Below are positions 25,601-38,597 of a stretch of DNA of 64,000 bases, one piece after another. The position numbers and the translations under genes were made by a program. The notes beneath the pieces are model-generated. The model saw only the letters and a program-made list of their open reading frames with translations, did not search any database and was not told where the DNA came from. The DNA lies in assembly GCF_019578655.1 (NCBI RefSeq), contig NC_063264.1, forward strand, positions 18,526,429-18,590,428, in the 5' to 3' direction. How positions within the stretch are numbered: the stretch's first letter is position 1; every line of letters starts with the position of its first letter. Origin of the DNA: Ricinus communis. Taxonomy: Eukaryota > Streptophyta > Magnoliopsida > Malpighiales > Euphorbiaceae.

Positions 25601-27908
25601 TGTAACACCCCCATCACATGCTAACCAATAAACATTAGCCAGGAAGCATACAAGCGTCGTAGAATATATACTACAGGTAGATAGGTCAATATGTGGGTTG
25701 TTAAGAATCCAGACACAAGGTTATTAACATATAAACATATGATTATACTTAAACATCATTTAACAAGTATTACAAACATCTTCTTATGCCTTATAAGGCA
25801 TACTTCCATATATATCACATAGCGCATACAAAAATGCATCGGAGGAGACTTCACAAACCGGCCCAACTTGGCAGGCTGCTAAAAGCTAGACTTCGCATAC
25901 AACCAACGGATGCACTACTATTTACAAACCTGAAAGAAAATTTTTGGAGAGGGTGAGCCTCCATTTCGGTAAATAAATAATCAACATAATCTATATCACA
26001 TACACTTAATACAATTTCCACCCAATCACATAACTTTCCATGATATTCATAGTTTAGGTATAAAGTCATACCATTCTACTCAATTCATTACAACCATCAT
26101 AGAAGAAATACAATTCAACAATTATGGTTAGTTCTCACGGCTTGTGGATCCCCTTTAATGTGCTGCTCCGCCTCATCCTCACATATCACACACGTAAGCT
26201 GCTCCACCTCATCTCACATTATACACTTTTATAGCCTCTCTAGGCTTTAGCCTCCCAAGGCTTTATATATATATCTTTTTTTTCATAGGGGAATCCACCA
26301 TTCACATGCACATATGCACTTAACATCACAATTCAATCATTTCACTTATATCATATTTCAGCAATAACAATTGTTCCACTCAACACCAATCATTTCCATC
26401 TCAGTCATTCAAACATAAACAATATTAAGCAAACGCAACCATTTGCGGAACATTTGATTAAATATATGAACATAGCAAATATTAACTATTTACTTACTCA
26501 AAATATACTTATTCCTTTAGCATATAAGAACCTCCTTTCTCCACAACTTCCTTTCCGGGGCCTTTGAGTGCACTGTCAACACATTCATCAATTCACATTT
26601 CATGCATATTACAAATATTCATGTAAATGCGAGTTCTAATGCATTACAAGATCATCCCCTCTCTAATTCATAGGACTAACTCTTCCTCTAAGACTCTCAA
26701 TTACTGTTTTAATATCCTATAAATATTTCCCATCTAGTTAAATACCAATTTAACTCAAATTAACATCAATAAATTGCATAAAACTAATCTCCAACATTTC
26801 TGTTTTCTAGACAGAATTTAGTACCAAGGTATATTTATTGCTGGGCAAAATTGGCTTAATACAAAAATATCATATTAAATAAAAATATCCATTTATGCAT
26901 CTAGTTTCATCTCCAAGAAGAATTACTCAATTCCGACTTTTATAGATTTAATTATTTTCAAATTACTGAGCAAGGGTCATACAGCTAGTTGTACCCGAGC
27001 AGCAATCTGTTTGCTCAATTTAAGCAACCAAAACTACAAAAATAGCAAAATCACAAAACTACAAAATTATAGAGGACTCTTTAAAATTTCCATAGACACC
27101 AATTAAGCTTAATTTGGACTTATATAACCCATGTTATGCCCAAAATACAGAACATCAAGGTTGCTGGAATTTTGACAGTTTTCTATCTTAACATACTTAA
27201 ACTTAAATCAAGCTTAATCTTTATGCAATCATTCAATACTCTACTAATTCATGATAATCAGACCTTTAATTAATCAATGAGAGCATCAAATGAAGTTTTT
27301 CCAATTTGTAATCAAGAACCCTAATGACAAATTAATAACACTCAAGTAACAACTTACCAATTTCAGCTTTTGGGTTGCTAATATGCTTAAATCCTTTAGC
27401 TTTAGCTTGGCTCCTTCAATAGTTGGCAAAATCCTATCTTAATCTTAAGTTTTTCTAGGTATTCCACTCCTCTCTCTTATTCCAAATTTTGTGTTTTTTG
27501 GCCATGTACGAATTTTAGAGAAATGAAGAGGTAAAATGAGCTTGCTCATGGTTCCAATTTCAATATTCCTCTCTTAATGCCACCACCTACTAAACTATTT
27601 TTATCACCCTAAATTAATTCTTACTAACCATATATAGGTACTAACTTTTAATTGTATCTTTTAAGTCCAATCTATTTACCCAACCTTCAACTATTGGTTC
27701 AATTAAGTCTTAAGGCTTAATACACATAACCCAAGTACTTAATCAACTTATCTAAATTAATAATCTAATATCATGCTTCTTATTCTCTACTTATAATTAA
27801 TATATATTTGTTCTCATAAAATAAAAATATCATTGATATACCATCATATGCCCAATGATTAAATGTAAATGCACATAACATGGATGATGAGAAAATGCAG
27901 GCGTTACA
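25601..27908 (-). repeat. 3' LTR of the Tekay-like element
   Basis: Read on the minus strand it starts TGTAACGCC at 27908 and ends GGGGTGTTACA at 25601, giving terminal inverted TGTAAC/GTTACA. Length is about 2308 bp, in the range expected for this lineage. The body is AT-rich and non-coding; the short ORFs in it look random. A TATATATATA run at about 26262-26274 could be a core promoter (speculative). The expected target duplication (AATAT, 25596-25600) cannot be confirmed because the other end of the element is lost. Confidence 0.85.
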
Positions 27909-30024
27909 ACTCTCCCTTCCTTAAGAAATTTCGTCCCCGAAATCTTAACAACTCACCAACATTGCAATGGAATAGATGCGGATACTTCTGTCTCATATGC
28001 TCTTCCACTTCCCAAGTTGCTTCTCTTGGTGAATGATGACTCCACTTAATTTTGACCATAGGAATGTCTTTCTTTCTCAATTTCTTAACCCTTCGATCAA
28101 GAATTTCTATCGGCTCTTCCACATATGTCAACTTTTCTGTGATTTCTATCTCTGGCTCTGGAATGATATGACTAGGATATGATCTATATCGCCTTAACAT
28201 AGAAACGTGAAAAACATCATGAATAGAAGACAACTCTGTAGGTAATGCTAACCTATAAGCCAATGGTCCAACTCTTTCAATAATTTCATAAGGTCCTACA
28301 TACCTCGGACTCAATTTCCCTTGTTTACCAAACCTTAATATTCCTTTCCATGGTGATACCCGCAAGAAAACTTTATCACTCACAATATATTCCATTTCCC
28401 TTGATGCAAATCAGCATAACTCTTTTATACGTCTGTGCTACTTTCAAATTCTTTTTAACTATCTCTATTTTATCCACTGTTTCTTGTACCAATTCTGGAC
28501 CTTCAAGCTGTCTTAAACCTTCAACATCCCAGCATACTGGACTTCTACATTTCCTCCCATACAAAGCTTCATAAGGAGCCATACTAGATACTAGAATGAA
28601 AACGTTGTTATCATAAATTCCATCCGTGGTATGTAATCATCCTAGCTACCCTTGAACTCAAGTGTGCAAGCCCTCATCATATCTTCTAATGTCCGAATAG
28701 TTCTTTCCGATTGCCCATCCTGTTTGAGGATGAAAGGCATCTTGAAATGAAGCTTAGTACCATATGCTTTCTGCAAACTCTCCCGAAGCGAAGTAAATCC
28801 GGGATCCCTATCCGATACAATAGATATAGGCACACCATGCAATCTAACAATCTCGGAAATATACAATTCAGCAAGTTTATCAAGTGAATCATTTGCTTCA
28901 CGGGTAAGAAATGAGCACATTTAGTAAGTCGATCAACAATTACCCAAATAGCATCATGCTTGTTAAATGTACGCGGCAATCCCATAACAAAATCCATAGT
29001 AATCTTATCCCACTTCCACGGTGCATAGATAAAGAATGAAGTTTACCTGCAGTGCCTAGTGCTCTCCTTTCACTTGCCGACATGTCAAACACTTACTCAC
29101 AAATTCGCCACATCCTTCTTCATTGCCGGCCACCAATAATAAGGCTTCAAATTTTTGTACATTTTGGTACTTCCGGGATGCATTGCATAAGGTGCATAGT
29201 GCGCTTCATGCATGATTTCCTTTGTCAAATTTCCTACATCAGGTACACATACACGATTTCTATTCAATAACACACCATCATCTTTCAACACAAATTGTGT
29301 ATTCTTTCCTTCTTGTACTCTACCCTTCATCCTTTGCAAATAAGAATCTTCACACTGTGCATCTTTAATTTTATCTCCAATCAAAGGCTTTACTTGTAAT
29401 GTGGCTAACAGATCATCGTCATAAACATAAAACTTCACATCCATAGCTCTAAGTGCAACTAAATATTCTACATTGTAACAAATCATACTTGAAAAATTTT
29501 CCACTGACTTCCTACTTAAAGCATCAGCAACAACATTTGCTTTTCCAGGATGATAATCAATAGTGCAATCATAATCCTTGAAGCTCAATCCATCTTTGTT
29601 GTCTCGGATTCAACTCTTTCCGCGTAGGGATATATTTCAAACTCTTATGATCGGTAAATATCCGAAATGTCTCCCCGTATAAATAATGTCGCCATATCTT
29701 CAATGCATGTACAATAGCTGCTAATTCAAGATCATGTGTAGGATAATTCAGCTCATGAGGTCGTAATTGTCTTGAAGCATAAGCTATAACCTTCCCATGC
29801 TGCATTAAGACACATCCAAGTCCTTGCCTAGAAGCATCAGTATATACAACATAACCTCCATTTTCAGATGGCAATGCGAGTATCGGTGTAGTAGTAAGCC
29901 TTTTCTTCAACTCTTGAAAATTTTGATCACATAACTCCGTCCACTGGAATGGCACATTCTTCTTTAACAAAGCTGTTAGAGGCTTAGTAATAACTGAAAA
30001 ATCTTTTACAAATCTTTTACAAAT
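27904..30024 (-). pseudogene. pol pseudogene: RT end, RNase H, integrase, chromodomain
   Basis: In coding order from 30024 down: the RT tail ([17 protein letters not shown]) and RNase H (29569-29970: [31 protein letters not shown]). Next come the end of RNase H (VVADALSRK) and the integrase HHCC zinc region (29040-29588), the integrase core (28640-28997: [26 protein letters not shown], so all three D/D/E residues are visible), and the integrase C-terminus (28376-28582). Last is a chromodomain (27904-28395: [13 protein letters not shown] ... [18 protein letters not shown]). Frameshifts near 28380, 28650-28900, 29097 and 29580 break it, so it is inactive. Confidence 0.9.
27909..27922 (-). other. 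Polypurine tract of the Tekay-like element, inside the ORF end
   Basis: The minus strand reads AAGGAAGGGAGAGT directly before the LTR start TGTAAC. It is the plus-strand primer site of the element. The same bases encode the last residues of the polyprotein (RKGEL), and the stop codon TAA falls inside the first bases of the LTR (27904-27906). Confidence 0.75.
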
Positions 30025-32250
30025 CTTTTTTAAGGTTATTTTGTCATTTTGAAAGATAAACCTCTCTTACGGGGTTGTTTTCTCTAATCACAAATATACC
30101 CCTCTTACGAGGTTGTTTTCTCATATTAAAAAATATACCAGTTTTTTGGGGTCGTTTTCTAATTTTAAATATAAACCTCTCTTACGGGGTTGTTTTCTCT
30201 AATCATAAATATACCCCTCTTACGGGCGTATTTTCTAATATTTATAAATATATCTCTCTTACGGGGTTGTTTTCTAATATTGATAAATATATCCCCTTTT
30301 ACGGGGTTATTTTCTAATATTAAAAAGTATACCCATTTTTTTGGGTTGTTTTCTCATTTTGAAAGATATACCCCTCTTACGGGATTGTTTTCTCTATCCA
30401 CAAATGTACCCCTCTTACGGGGTTATTTAATCATATTAAAAAATATACCACTTTTTTGGGGTTGTTTTGTCATCTTGAAAGATAAACCCATCTTACGGGG
30501 TTGTTTTCTCTATTCACAAATGTACCCCTCTTACGGCCTTATTTTCTAATTCTGAAAAATATGTCCCTCTTCCGGGGTTTTTTTCTAATATTTATAAATA
30601 GTCCTCTCTTACGGGGTTGTTTTCTCATATTAAAAAATATACCTCTATTTTGGGGTTGTTTGCTCATTTTGAAAGACATACTCCTCTTACAGGGTTATTT
30701 TCTCTAATTACAAATATACCCTCTTACGAGATTGTTCTATCATATTAAAAAATATACCACTTTTTTGGGGTTTTTTCTCATTTTAAACATAAACCCCTCT
30801 TATGGGGTTGTTTTCTCTAATGACAAATATACCCCTCTGACGGGCTAATTTTCTAATATTTACAAATATATCCCTCTTACAGGGTTGTTTTCGAATATTG
30901 ACAAATATACCCCTCTGTCGGTGTTGTTTCCTGATATTGACAAATATACCTCTCTTACGGGGTTGCTTTCTCATGTTAAAAAATACACCACTTTTTTGGG
31001 GTTGTTTTCTCATATTAAAAGATATACCCCGCTTACGGGGTTGTTTTCTCTATTCACAAATGTACCCCCTCTTACGGGGTTATTTTCTCATATTAACAAA
31101 TATACTCCTTTTTTGGGGTTGTTTTCTCATTTTGAAAGATAAACCCCCTCTTACGGGGTTCTTTTCTCTATTCATAAATGTACCCCTCTTACGGGGTTGT
31201 TTTCTCACATTAAAAAATATACCACTTTTTTGGGGTTGTTTTCTTATTTTGAATGATATACCCATCTTATGGGGTTGTTTTCTCATATTAAAAAATATTC
31301 CACTTTTTTGGGGTTGTTTTCTTATTTTGAAAGTTATACCCCTCTTACGGGGTTGTTTTCTCATATTAAAAAATATACCACTTTTTTGGGGTTCTTTTAT
31401 CATCTTGAAAGATAAACCCGTCTTACGGGGTTGTTTTCTCTAATCACAAATATACCCTCTTACGGGATTGTTCTCTCATATTAAAAAATATACCACTTTT
31501 TTGGGGTTGTTTTCTCATTTTAAATGGAAACCCCTCTTATGGAGTTATTTTTTCTAATCACAAATATACCCCTCTTACGGGCTTATTTTCTAATATTTAC
31601 AAATATATCCCTATTACGGGGTTGTTCTCTAATATTGAAAAATATACCCCACTTTCGGTGTTGTTTCTTGATATTGACAAATATACCTCTCTTACGAGGT
31701 TGTTTTCTCATGTTAAAAAATACACCACTTTTTTGGGACTGTTTTCTCATATTGAAAGATAGACCCCGCTTACGAGGTTATTTTCTCATATTAACAAGTA
31801 TACTCCTTTTTTGGGGTTGTTTTCTCATTTTGAAAGATAAACCCCTCTGACGGGGTTCTTTTCTCTATTCACAAATGTACCCCTCTTACGTGGTTGTTTT
31901 CTCATATTAAAATATATACCACTTTTTTGGGGTTGTTTTCTCATTTTGAAAGATGTACCACTCTTACTGGGTTGTTTTCTCATATTAAAAAATATTCCAC
32001 TTTTTTGGAGTTGTTTTCTCATTTGGAAGTTATACCCCTCTTACGGGGTTGTTTTCTCATATTAAAAATATACCACTTTTTTGGGGTTATTTTCTCATTT
32101 TGAAAGATATATACCCCTCCTAAGAGGTTGTTTTCTCTATTCACCAATGTACCCCTCTTACGGGGTTATTTTCTCATATTAAGAAACATACCCCTTTTTT
32201 GGGGTTGTTTTCTCATTTTGAAAGATAAACCCCTCTTACGGGGTTGTTTT

Positions 32251-32714
32251 CTCTAATCACAAGTATACCCGTTTTACGGGGTTGTTTTCACATATTAAAA
32301 AATATACCCCTTCTTTGGGATTGTTTTCTCATTTTGAATGATATACCCCTGTTACCGGGTTGTTTTTTCTATTCACAAATATACCACTCTTACGGGTTTG
32401 TTTTCTCATATTAAAAAATATACAACTTTTTTAGGGTTGTTTTGTCATTTTGAAAGATAAACCCCTCTTACGGGGTTGTTTTCTCTAATCACAAGTATAC
32501 CCGTTTTACGGGGTTGTTTTCACATATTAAAAAATATACCCCTTCTTTGGGATTGTTTTCTCATTTTGAATGATATACCCCTGTTCTGGGGTTGTTTTTT
32601 CTATTCACAAATATACCACTCTTACGGGTTTGTTTTCTCATATTAAAAAATATACAACTTTTTTAGGGTTGTTTTGTCATTTTGAAAGATAAACCCCTCT
32701 TACGGGGTTGTTTT
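32251..32714. repeat. 232-bp tandem duplication (six monomers)
   Basis: The motif CTCTAATCACAAGTATACCC at 32251 recurs at 32483, and the following roughly 230 bp are nearly identical. A visible difference is CTGTTACCGGG against CTGTTCTGGGG. The unit is six monomers, two bases short of 234. Confidence 0.85.
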
Positions 32715-34730
32715 CTCTAATCACAAATATACCAATCTTACGGGGTTGTTTTCTCATATTAAAAAATATACCAATTTTTTGGGGTAGTTTTCTCATTTTA
32801 AATATAAACCCCTCTTACAGGGTTGTTTTCTCTAATCACAAATATACCCCTCTTACGGGCGTATTTTCTAATATTTACAAATACATCTCTCTTACGAGGT
32901 TGTTTTCTAATATTGACAAATATATCCCCTTTTACGGGATTTTTTTCTGATATTAAAAAATATACTCATTTTTTGGGTTGTTTTGTCATATTGAAAGCTA
33001 TACCCCTCTTACGGGGTTGTTTTCTCTATTCATAAATGTAACACGCTTACGGTCTTCTTTTCTAATATTGATAAATATGTCACTCTTACCTGGGTGTTTT
33101 CTGAAATTGAAAAATATATCCCCCTTAGGGGTTGTTTTCTCATATTGGCAAATATACCCCTCTTACGGGGTTATTTTCTCTATTCACAAATGAACCCTTC
33201 TTACTGGCTTATTTTTTAATATTGATAAATATATCCCTTTTACGGGATTTTCATTTCTCATTTTGATAAATATACCCCTCTTCGGGGGTTATTTACTAAT
33301 ATTGACAAATATACCTCTCTTACAGGGTTGTTTTCTCATATTAAAAAATATACCACTTTTTTGGGGTTGTTTTCTCATTTTGAAAGATATATCCCTCTTA
33401 CGGTGTTGTTTTCTCTAATCACAAATGTACCCTTATTACGGGCTTATTTTCTAAAATTGATAAATATACTCCTCTTACGGGGTTGTTTTCCAATATTGAC
33501 AAATATACCTTTCTTACGGGGTTGTTTTCTCATATTAAAAAATTCACCAGTTTTTTAGGATTGTTTTCTCATTTTGAAAGATATACCCATCTTACAGGGT
33601 TGTTTTCTCTATTCACAAATGTACCCCTCTTACGGGTTTATTTTCTAATATTGATAAATATATCCCTCTTCCGGGATTGTTTTCTAATATTTATTAATAT
33701 TCCTCTCTTATGGGGTTGTTTTCTCATATTACAAAATATACTCCTTTTTTGAGGTTGTTTTCTCGTTTTGAAAGATGTACCCCTCTTACGGGGTTGCTTT
33801 CTCTATTCACAAATGTACCCCTCTTACAGGGTTGTTTTCTTATATTAAAAAATATACCACTCTTTTGGGGTTGTTTCCTTATTTCGAAAGATAAACCCCT
33901 CTTACGGGGTTATTTTCTCTAATCACAAATATACCCCTCTTACGGGCTTATTTTCTAATATTTATAAATATATCCCTCTTACGAGGTTGTTTTATAGTAT
34001 TGACAAATATACCCCTCTTACGGGGTTATTTTCTAATATTGACAAATATACACCTCTTACGGGGTTGTTTTTTCATATTAAAGAAATACCACTTTTTTAG
34101 GGTTGTTTTCTCATATCGAAAGATATACCCCTCTTATGAGGTTGTTTTCTAATATTGACAAATATACCCCTGTTACGGGGTTGTTTTCTCATATTAGAAA
34201 ATATACCACTTTTTTGGGATTATTTTATCATTTTACAAGATATACCCCTATTACGGGGTTGTTTTCTAATATTGACAAATATACCCCTCTTATAGGTTTG
34301 TGTTCTAATAGTGGCAAATATACCCCTCTTACGGGGTTGTTTTCTCATATTAAAAAATATACCACTTCTTTGGGGTTGTTTTCTCATATTGAAAGATATA
34401 CCCCTCTTACGGGGTTGTTTTTAAAATTCACAAATGTACCCCTGTTATGGGCTTATTTTCTAATATTGACAAATATATCGCTCTTACGGGATTGTTTTCT
34501 TTATTCACAAATGTACCCCTCTTACGTGGTTGTTTTCTAATATTGATAAATATACAACAGTTACGGGGTTGTTTTCTAATATTGATAAATATACTCCTCT
34601 TACTGGATGTTTTCTCATATTAAAAAATATGCCACTTTTTTGGGTTGTTTTCTAATATTGATAAACATAGCCCTATTACGGGGTTGTTCTCTAATATTGA
34701 CAAGTATACCCCTTTTATGGAGTTATTTTC

Positions 34731-35198
34731 TAATATTAACAAATATACCCCTCTTACGGGGTTCTTTTCTCATATTAAAAAATATACCACTTTTTTGGGG
34801 TTGTTTTCTAATTTTGAAAGATACACCCCTATTACGGGGTTGTTTTCTAATATTGACAAATATACCCCTCTTACGGGATTGTTTTGCTCTATTCATAAAT
34901 GTACCCTTCTTACGGGCTTAATTTCTAATATTGACAAATATATCCCTCTTAGGGAGTTGTTTTCTAATATTAACAAATATACCCCTCTTACGGGGTTCTT
35001 TTCTCATATTAAAAAATATACCACTTTTTTGGGGTTGTTTTCTAATTTTGAAAGATACACCCCTATTACGGGGTTGTTTTCTAATATTGACAAATATACC
35101 CCTCTTACGGGATTGTTTTGCTCTATTCATAAATGTACCCTTCTTACGGGCTTAATTTCTAATATTGACAAATATATCCCTCTTAGGGAGTTGTTTTC
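34731..35198. repeat. 234-bp tandem duplication (exactly six monomers)
   Basis: The segment from 34731 repeats from 34965 at an offset of exactly 234 bp (6 x 39), with very few differences. This keeps the frame, which is why an open frame of about 200 residues crosses it. Confidence 0.85.
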
Positions 35199-35344
35199 TA
35201 ATATTGACAAATATACCCCTCTTACGGGTTTGTTTTCTAATATTGACAAATAAACCTCTCTTACGGGATTGTTTTCTCATATTAAAAAATATACCACTTT
35301 TTTGGGGTTGTTTTCTCATCTTGAAAGATATACACCTATTACGT

Positions 35345-35915
35345 GATGATGCGGCTGACGGCAAGGTTAGGGAGTCCGGAGACATCGGCGGGGTCCTCGG
35401 GAAGAGTTATCTTTTCTGTTTAATAGCCCGCCCACCATTGAAACGACTCAGTCGGAGGTAGGGTCTAGCGGTTGGAAGAGCACCACACATCGCATTGTGT
35501 CCGGTGTGCCCCCAGCGGCCCATGAAAATTTAGAGGACCGAATGCAATCCACGCCCGGTCGTACTCATAACCGCATCAGGTCGTACTCATAACCGCATCA
35601 AGGTGAACAGGCTCTGGTCAATGGAACAATGTTGGCAAGGGAAGTCGACAAAATGGATCCATAACCTCGAGAAAAGGATTGGCTCTGAGGGCTGGGCCCG
35701 GGGGTCCTACTCCCGAACCCGTTGGCTGTCGGCGAATTGCTCGAGCTGCTCCCCCAGCGAACAGTCGACTCAGAACTGGTATGGACAAGGGGAATTCGAC
35801 TGTCTAATTAAAAAAAAGCATTGTGATGGTCCTTGCGGATGCTCACGCAATGTGATTTCTGCTTAGTGCTCTGAATGTCAAAGTGAAGAAGTTCAACCAA
35901 GCGTAGATAAACGAT

Positions 35916-35970
<55 letters not shown>

Positions 35971-36144
35971 TGCGCATGAATGGATTAATGAGATTGCCAC
36001 TATCCCTGTCTGCTATCAAGTGAAACCACAGCCAAAGGAATGGGCTTGGCAGAATCAGTAGGGAAAGAAGACCTTGTTGACCTTGTTGAGCAGCGAAACC
36101 ACTATCCCTGTCTGCTATCCAGCGAAACCACAGCCAAAGGATTG
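35345..36144 (+). rRNA. 26S rRNA gene fragment (degenerate, non-functional)
   Basis: Recognised from conserved plant 26S blocks in order: GACGGCAAGGTTAGGGAGTC, GAAGAGTTATCTTTTCTGTT, CGGTCGTACTCATAACCGC, AAAAGGATTGGCTCTGAGGG, CAGTCGACTCAGAACTGG, GCTCACGCAATGTGATTTCT, GACTCTCTTAAGGTAGCC, TGCCTCGTCATCTAATTAGT. It is a pseudogene fragment. Both gene ends are absent. A 25-bp block is duplicated at about 35552-35601. An expansion segment is deleted at about 35760. The block around CACTATCCCTGTCTGCTAT is duplicated (about 35998 and 36101). Most differences I recognise look like C-to-T or G-to-A changes. ORFs across it are accidental. Confidence 0.93.
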
Positions 36145-36483
36145 ATGACTCCAATTATGCTACCAGTGGACGAATTCTTAACTAAATTCGGTTTCTCTCT
36201 CGAGATAACCGAATTCCTAAACTTAATAACCTAAAGTTGGAATCTCTTCCTAACGATTGATTCTTAAATTAGCATTAAGCTTTAATCTGCCTCTATTAAG
36301 CTTTGTTAATTCTTAATCCGGCTAGTTAATTATCCTTATCTCTAAGCGATTATTAACTAGTTCTTGCTATTCAAAATTCCAATTGCCAAATGGACTTCTC
36401 AATCACATAAAGCAATCTAAACACCACAATTCACAACGTCTCATGAATAATGATATTATTAATACTGAAAGCAAGAAGAATAC
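36145..36483 (-). repeat. Element D LTR, distal part (truncated, split by element A)
   Basis: The sequence from GACTCCAATTATGCT onward aligns with the middle of family-A LTRs (compare 36785 and 41487 onward). Its outer 3' end is missing because it abuts the rDNA fragment. At 36484 it is interrupted by element A, with AATAC at 36479-36483 as target duplication, and resumes at 42687. Confidence 0.75.
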
Positions 36484-37957
36484 TGATGTGTGCTACTCGT
36501 GTTAGCTACAATCTAAGGCAGTGTACCTATCGATGCAGTCTAGCACTAATGGCGAGTATCAAGGTCGTATTCCTCGGGAAAGCGAAAGCCCAGAGTTACT
36601 CCTTTGTTCTTTGTTATATTAACCTAAAATGGATGATGAATAAATTCTAAACTAACTATTAACTACGAGCTAAGTTCTAAGGGAGATGCAGGAGTAATTG
36701 ATAAGTGAAATAATCAAGACAAGAAGACAAACCCAAAGGGAATCTAAACTAGTTGGCATCCGAACAAAAGATAAAGGATCAGTGAGTCTAATTATGCTAC
36801 CCGTGGACGAATTCTTAATCGAATTCGGTTTCTCTCTCGAGATAACCGAATTCCTAAACCTAATAACCTAAAGTTGGAATCTCTTCCTAACGATTGATTC
36901 TTAAATTAGCATTAAGCTTTAATCCGCCTCTATTAAGCTTTGTTAATTCTTAATCCGACTAGTTAATTATCCTTATCTCTAAGCGATTATTAACCAGTTC
37001 TTGTTATTCAAAGTTCCAATTGCCAAACGGATTTCTCAATCTCATAAAGCAATCTAAACATCACAATTCAACGTCTCATGAATAATGCATAATCTTATTA
37101 ATCACCGAAACAAGAAGAATACAAAACCAACTCAAACAATCCAACAATATAATATGAAGCCAACATAGTAAAGAAATCCCAATGGATTAAATCAGTCTAG
37201 CTAAACATGTTCATGTTTAAAACAATCTAGGAAATCAATTACAATGAAAGAATAATGAAAATAAAACATGTACACCCTTTTCTCTCGAATTGGATGAACG
37301 GCTCCAAATCCGGATCTACACTTTGATTAATCTCCTAAACGCCTCTTGAATTGCTCCACTCTGTTTTTGCACTCGGAATCTTACGATTCCGGGACGATTG
37401 TGTAGAAACCGAACCGGCCACTAGGGCTCAATGTCACTCTTTCTCCCCCTCTTAAGAAAAACTCATTTTTTCTTATATATTTAACTCGTACTGCGGCCGT
37501 GTTGAAGGCGTCTTTGATCGTGCAACCGAAGTCAAGCCGTCTTGGCTATGGATCTCACCAGTGAGGGTTTCACCACGGTAGTGTTCCTCCCCGTGTTGGC
37601 CACCACGGGCCGTGTTTCTCCCCGTGTTGGCCACCATGGGTCGTGCTGAAGGCCGTGGTGGCTACGGAAACCGTGCCCAAAGTGCCAATTTCAAGAATCA
37701 AAGCCAATGGTTGAGCACGGCCAGAGTCCAAGCCGTGCTCAATGTATGCATTGCGGGCTCTTGTCCGATCTTGATGAATTCTCGTCCGTTTCCGCACGTA
37801 TTGATCTATAATTGCTTAAACAACAATGATGGTCCTATAAATGTTCCTGAAATGCAAAAGAACATAAAACACGGGCGATCTGGGAATAAAAGCACAATAA
37901 TTGCTAAGAACATACGCAATAATATGCAAGCAAATATGTGTAAAACTATGCTCATCA
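36484..37957 (-). repeat. Element A 3' LTR
   Basis: Minus strand TGATGAGCATAG (37957) to CACACATCA (36484), about 1474 bp. The U3 part (37500-37760) is rich in CACGGCC/GGCCGTG words, including a local tandem repeat around CTCCCCGTGTTGGCCACCA. A TATATA core lies at about 37472-37481. It matches the 5' LTR closely except for a substituted patch around 37360-37410. Confidence 0.9.
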
Positions 37958-37997
37958 AATTACCCCACACTTAAGCTATTGCTTGTCCTCAAGCAAT
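37958..37997 (-). promoter_or_regulatory. Element A 3' PPT with upstream stem-loop
   Basis: The sense (minus) strand has the hairpin ATTGCTTGAGGACAAGCAAT (7-bp stem, loop GAGGAC), then AGCTTAAGTGTGGGGTAATT abutting the LTR. The purine-rich AAGTGTGGGG is the probable plus-strand primer. Equivalent modules sit before the LTRs of B (48934-48972), C (54661-54699) and D (43492-43531). Confidence 0.7.
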
Positions 37998-38559
37998 TAA
38001 CAACTCAACCCACAAAACTACAGTTAGCAATTCATTTCAGTTTATGCCCTTAGTCCACAACAGAGAGTATTCAACACATCTCAAAGGATACTCAATCATA
38101 AATCAAATTACAAATCATTAACAAAGAATGGAAATAATATTAATGCATGAGTAACTTAAATGACAACTCAACACCAACATCATGAACCAATGCCTCACAG
38201 GGATCACTCAAGTCGCTCAAAGTGTATATTAGGTAAATAACAAATCCCTCAAAGCAAATGCACAAGACCCGCTCACCATAAGCTTGCTTATAAATCATAT
38301 CTTGATCGTGAATAAGTAAATACCAAAATCAAAGGGTCTTTACCAAGGTTGTAATGGGGCTAGGGTAAAGGTACGGAGATTTGGACAGAAGTATGAAAAT
38401 GCTGGAATTCGTGCGATAAACAATATTATATGCTCAAAGGATTAAATGCCTAAGATCACGAAAAGAATCATTCACTAAAATCCCTACTTCATAGAATAAC
38501 GCTCGCAAATGCTCTAAATCCAATAAAAAGATAAATAATTAAAGAGATTTGTTTATTAT

Positions 38560-38565
38560 ATTTTT

Positions 38566-38597
<32 letters not shown>

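Larger units (their letters stand above)
25601..30024 (-). mobile_element. Truncated Tekay/Del-like Ty3/gypsy chromovirus
   Basis: A minus-strand LTR retrotransposon remnant lies in the satellite. It keeps the 3' LTR (25601-27908) and pol from the end of reverse transcriptase to a C-terminal chromodomain. The 5' LTR, PBS, gag, protease and most of RT are missing. Satellite sequence resumes at about 30025, immediately after a short tandem duplication of ACAAATCTTTT. The chromodomain and the TGTAAC...GTTACA LTR termini fit the Tekay/Del lineage as I know it. The lineage name is from recognition of the protein, not from a search. Confidence 0.88.
30025..35344. repeat. 39-bp minisatellite array, block 2
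   Basis: The same monomer family and subtypes as block 1 resume right after the truncated retrotransposon, in the same orientation. The block ends at a junction with 26S rDNA at about 35345. It contains near-identical local duplications of six monomers (see separate entries). The in-frame ORF of about 200 residues at 34645-35253 is explained by the 39-bp period. No other content is seen. Confidence 0.95.

Noticed and set aside
25851..26069. 72-codon minus-strand ORF
   Set aside because: It lies in the non-coding LTR of the Tekay-like element and has no recognisable domain.
35603..35866. 87-codon plus-strand ORF
   Set aside because: It lies entirely within recognisable 26S rDNA, so it is accidental.
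37570..37974. Overlapping ORFs on both strands in the GC-rich part of the LTR (also at 42226-42716, 47336-47704 and 63653-63994)
   Set aside because: Present on both strands wherever a family-A LTR occurs; explained by CACGGCC-rich U3 sequence lacking stops.
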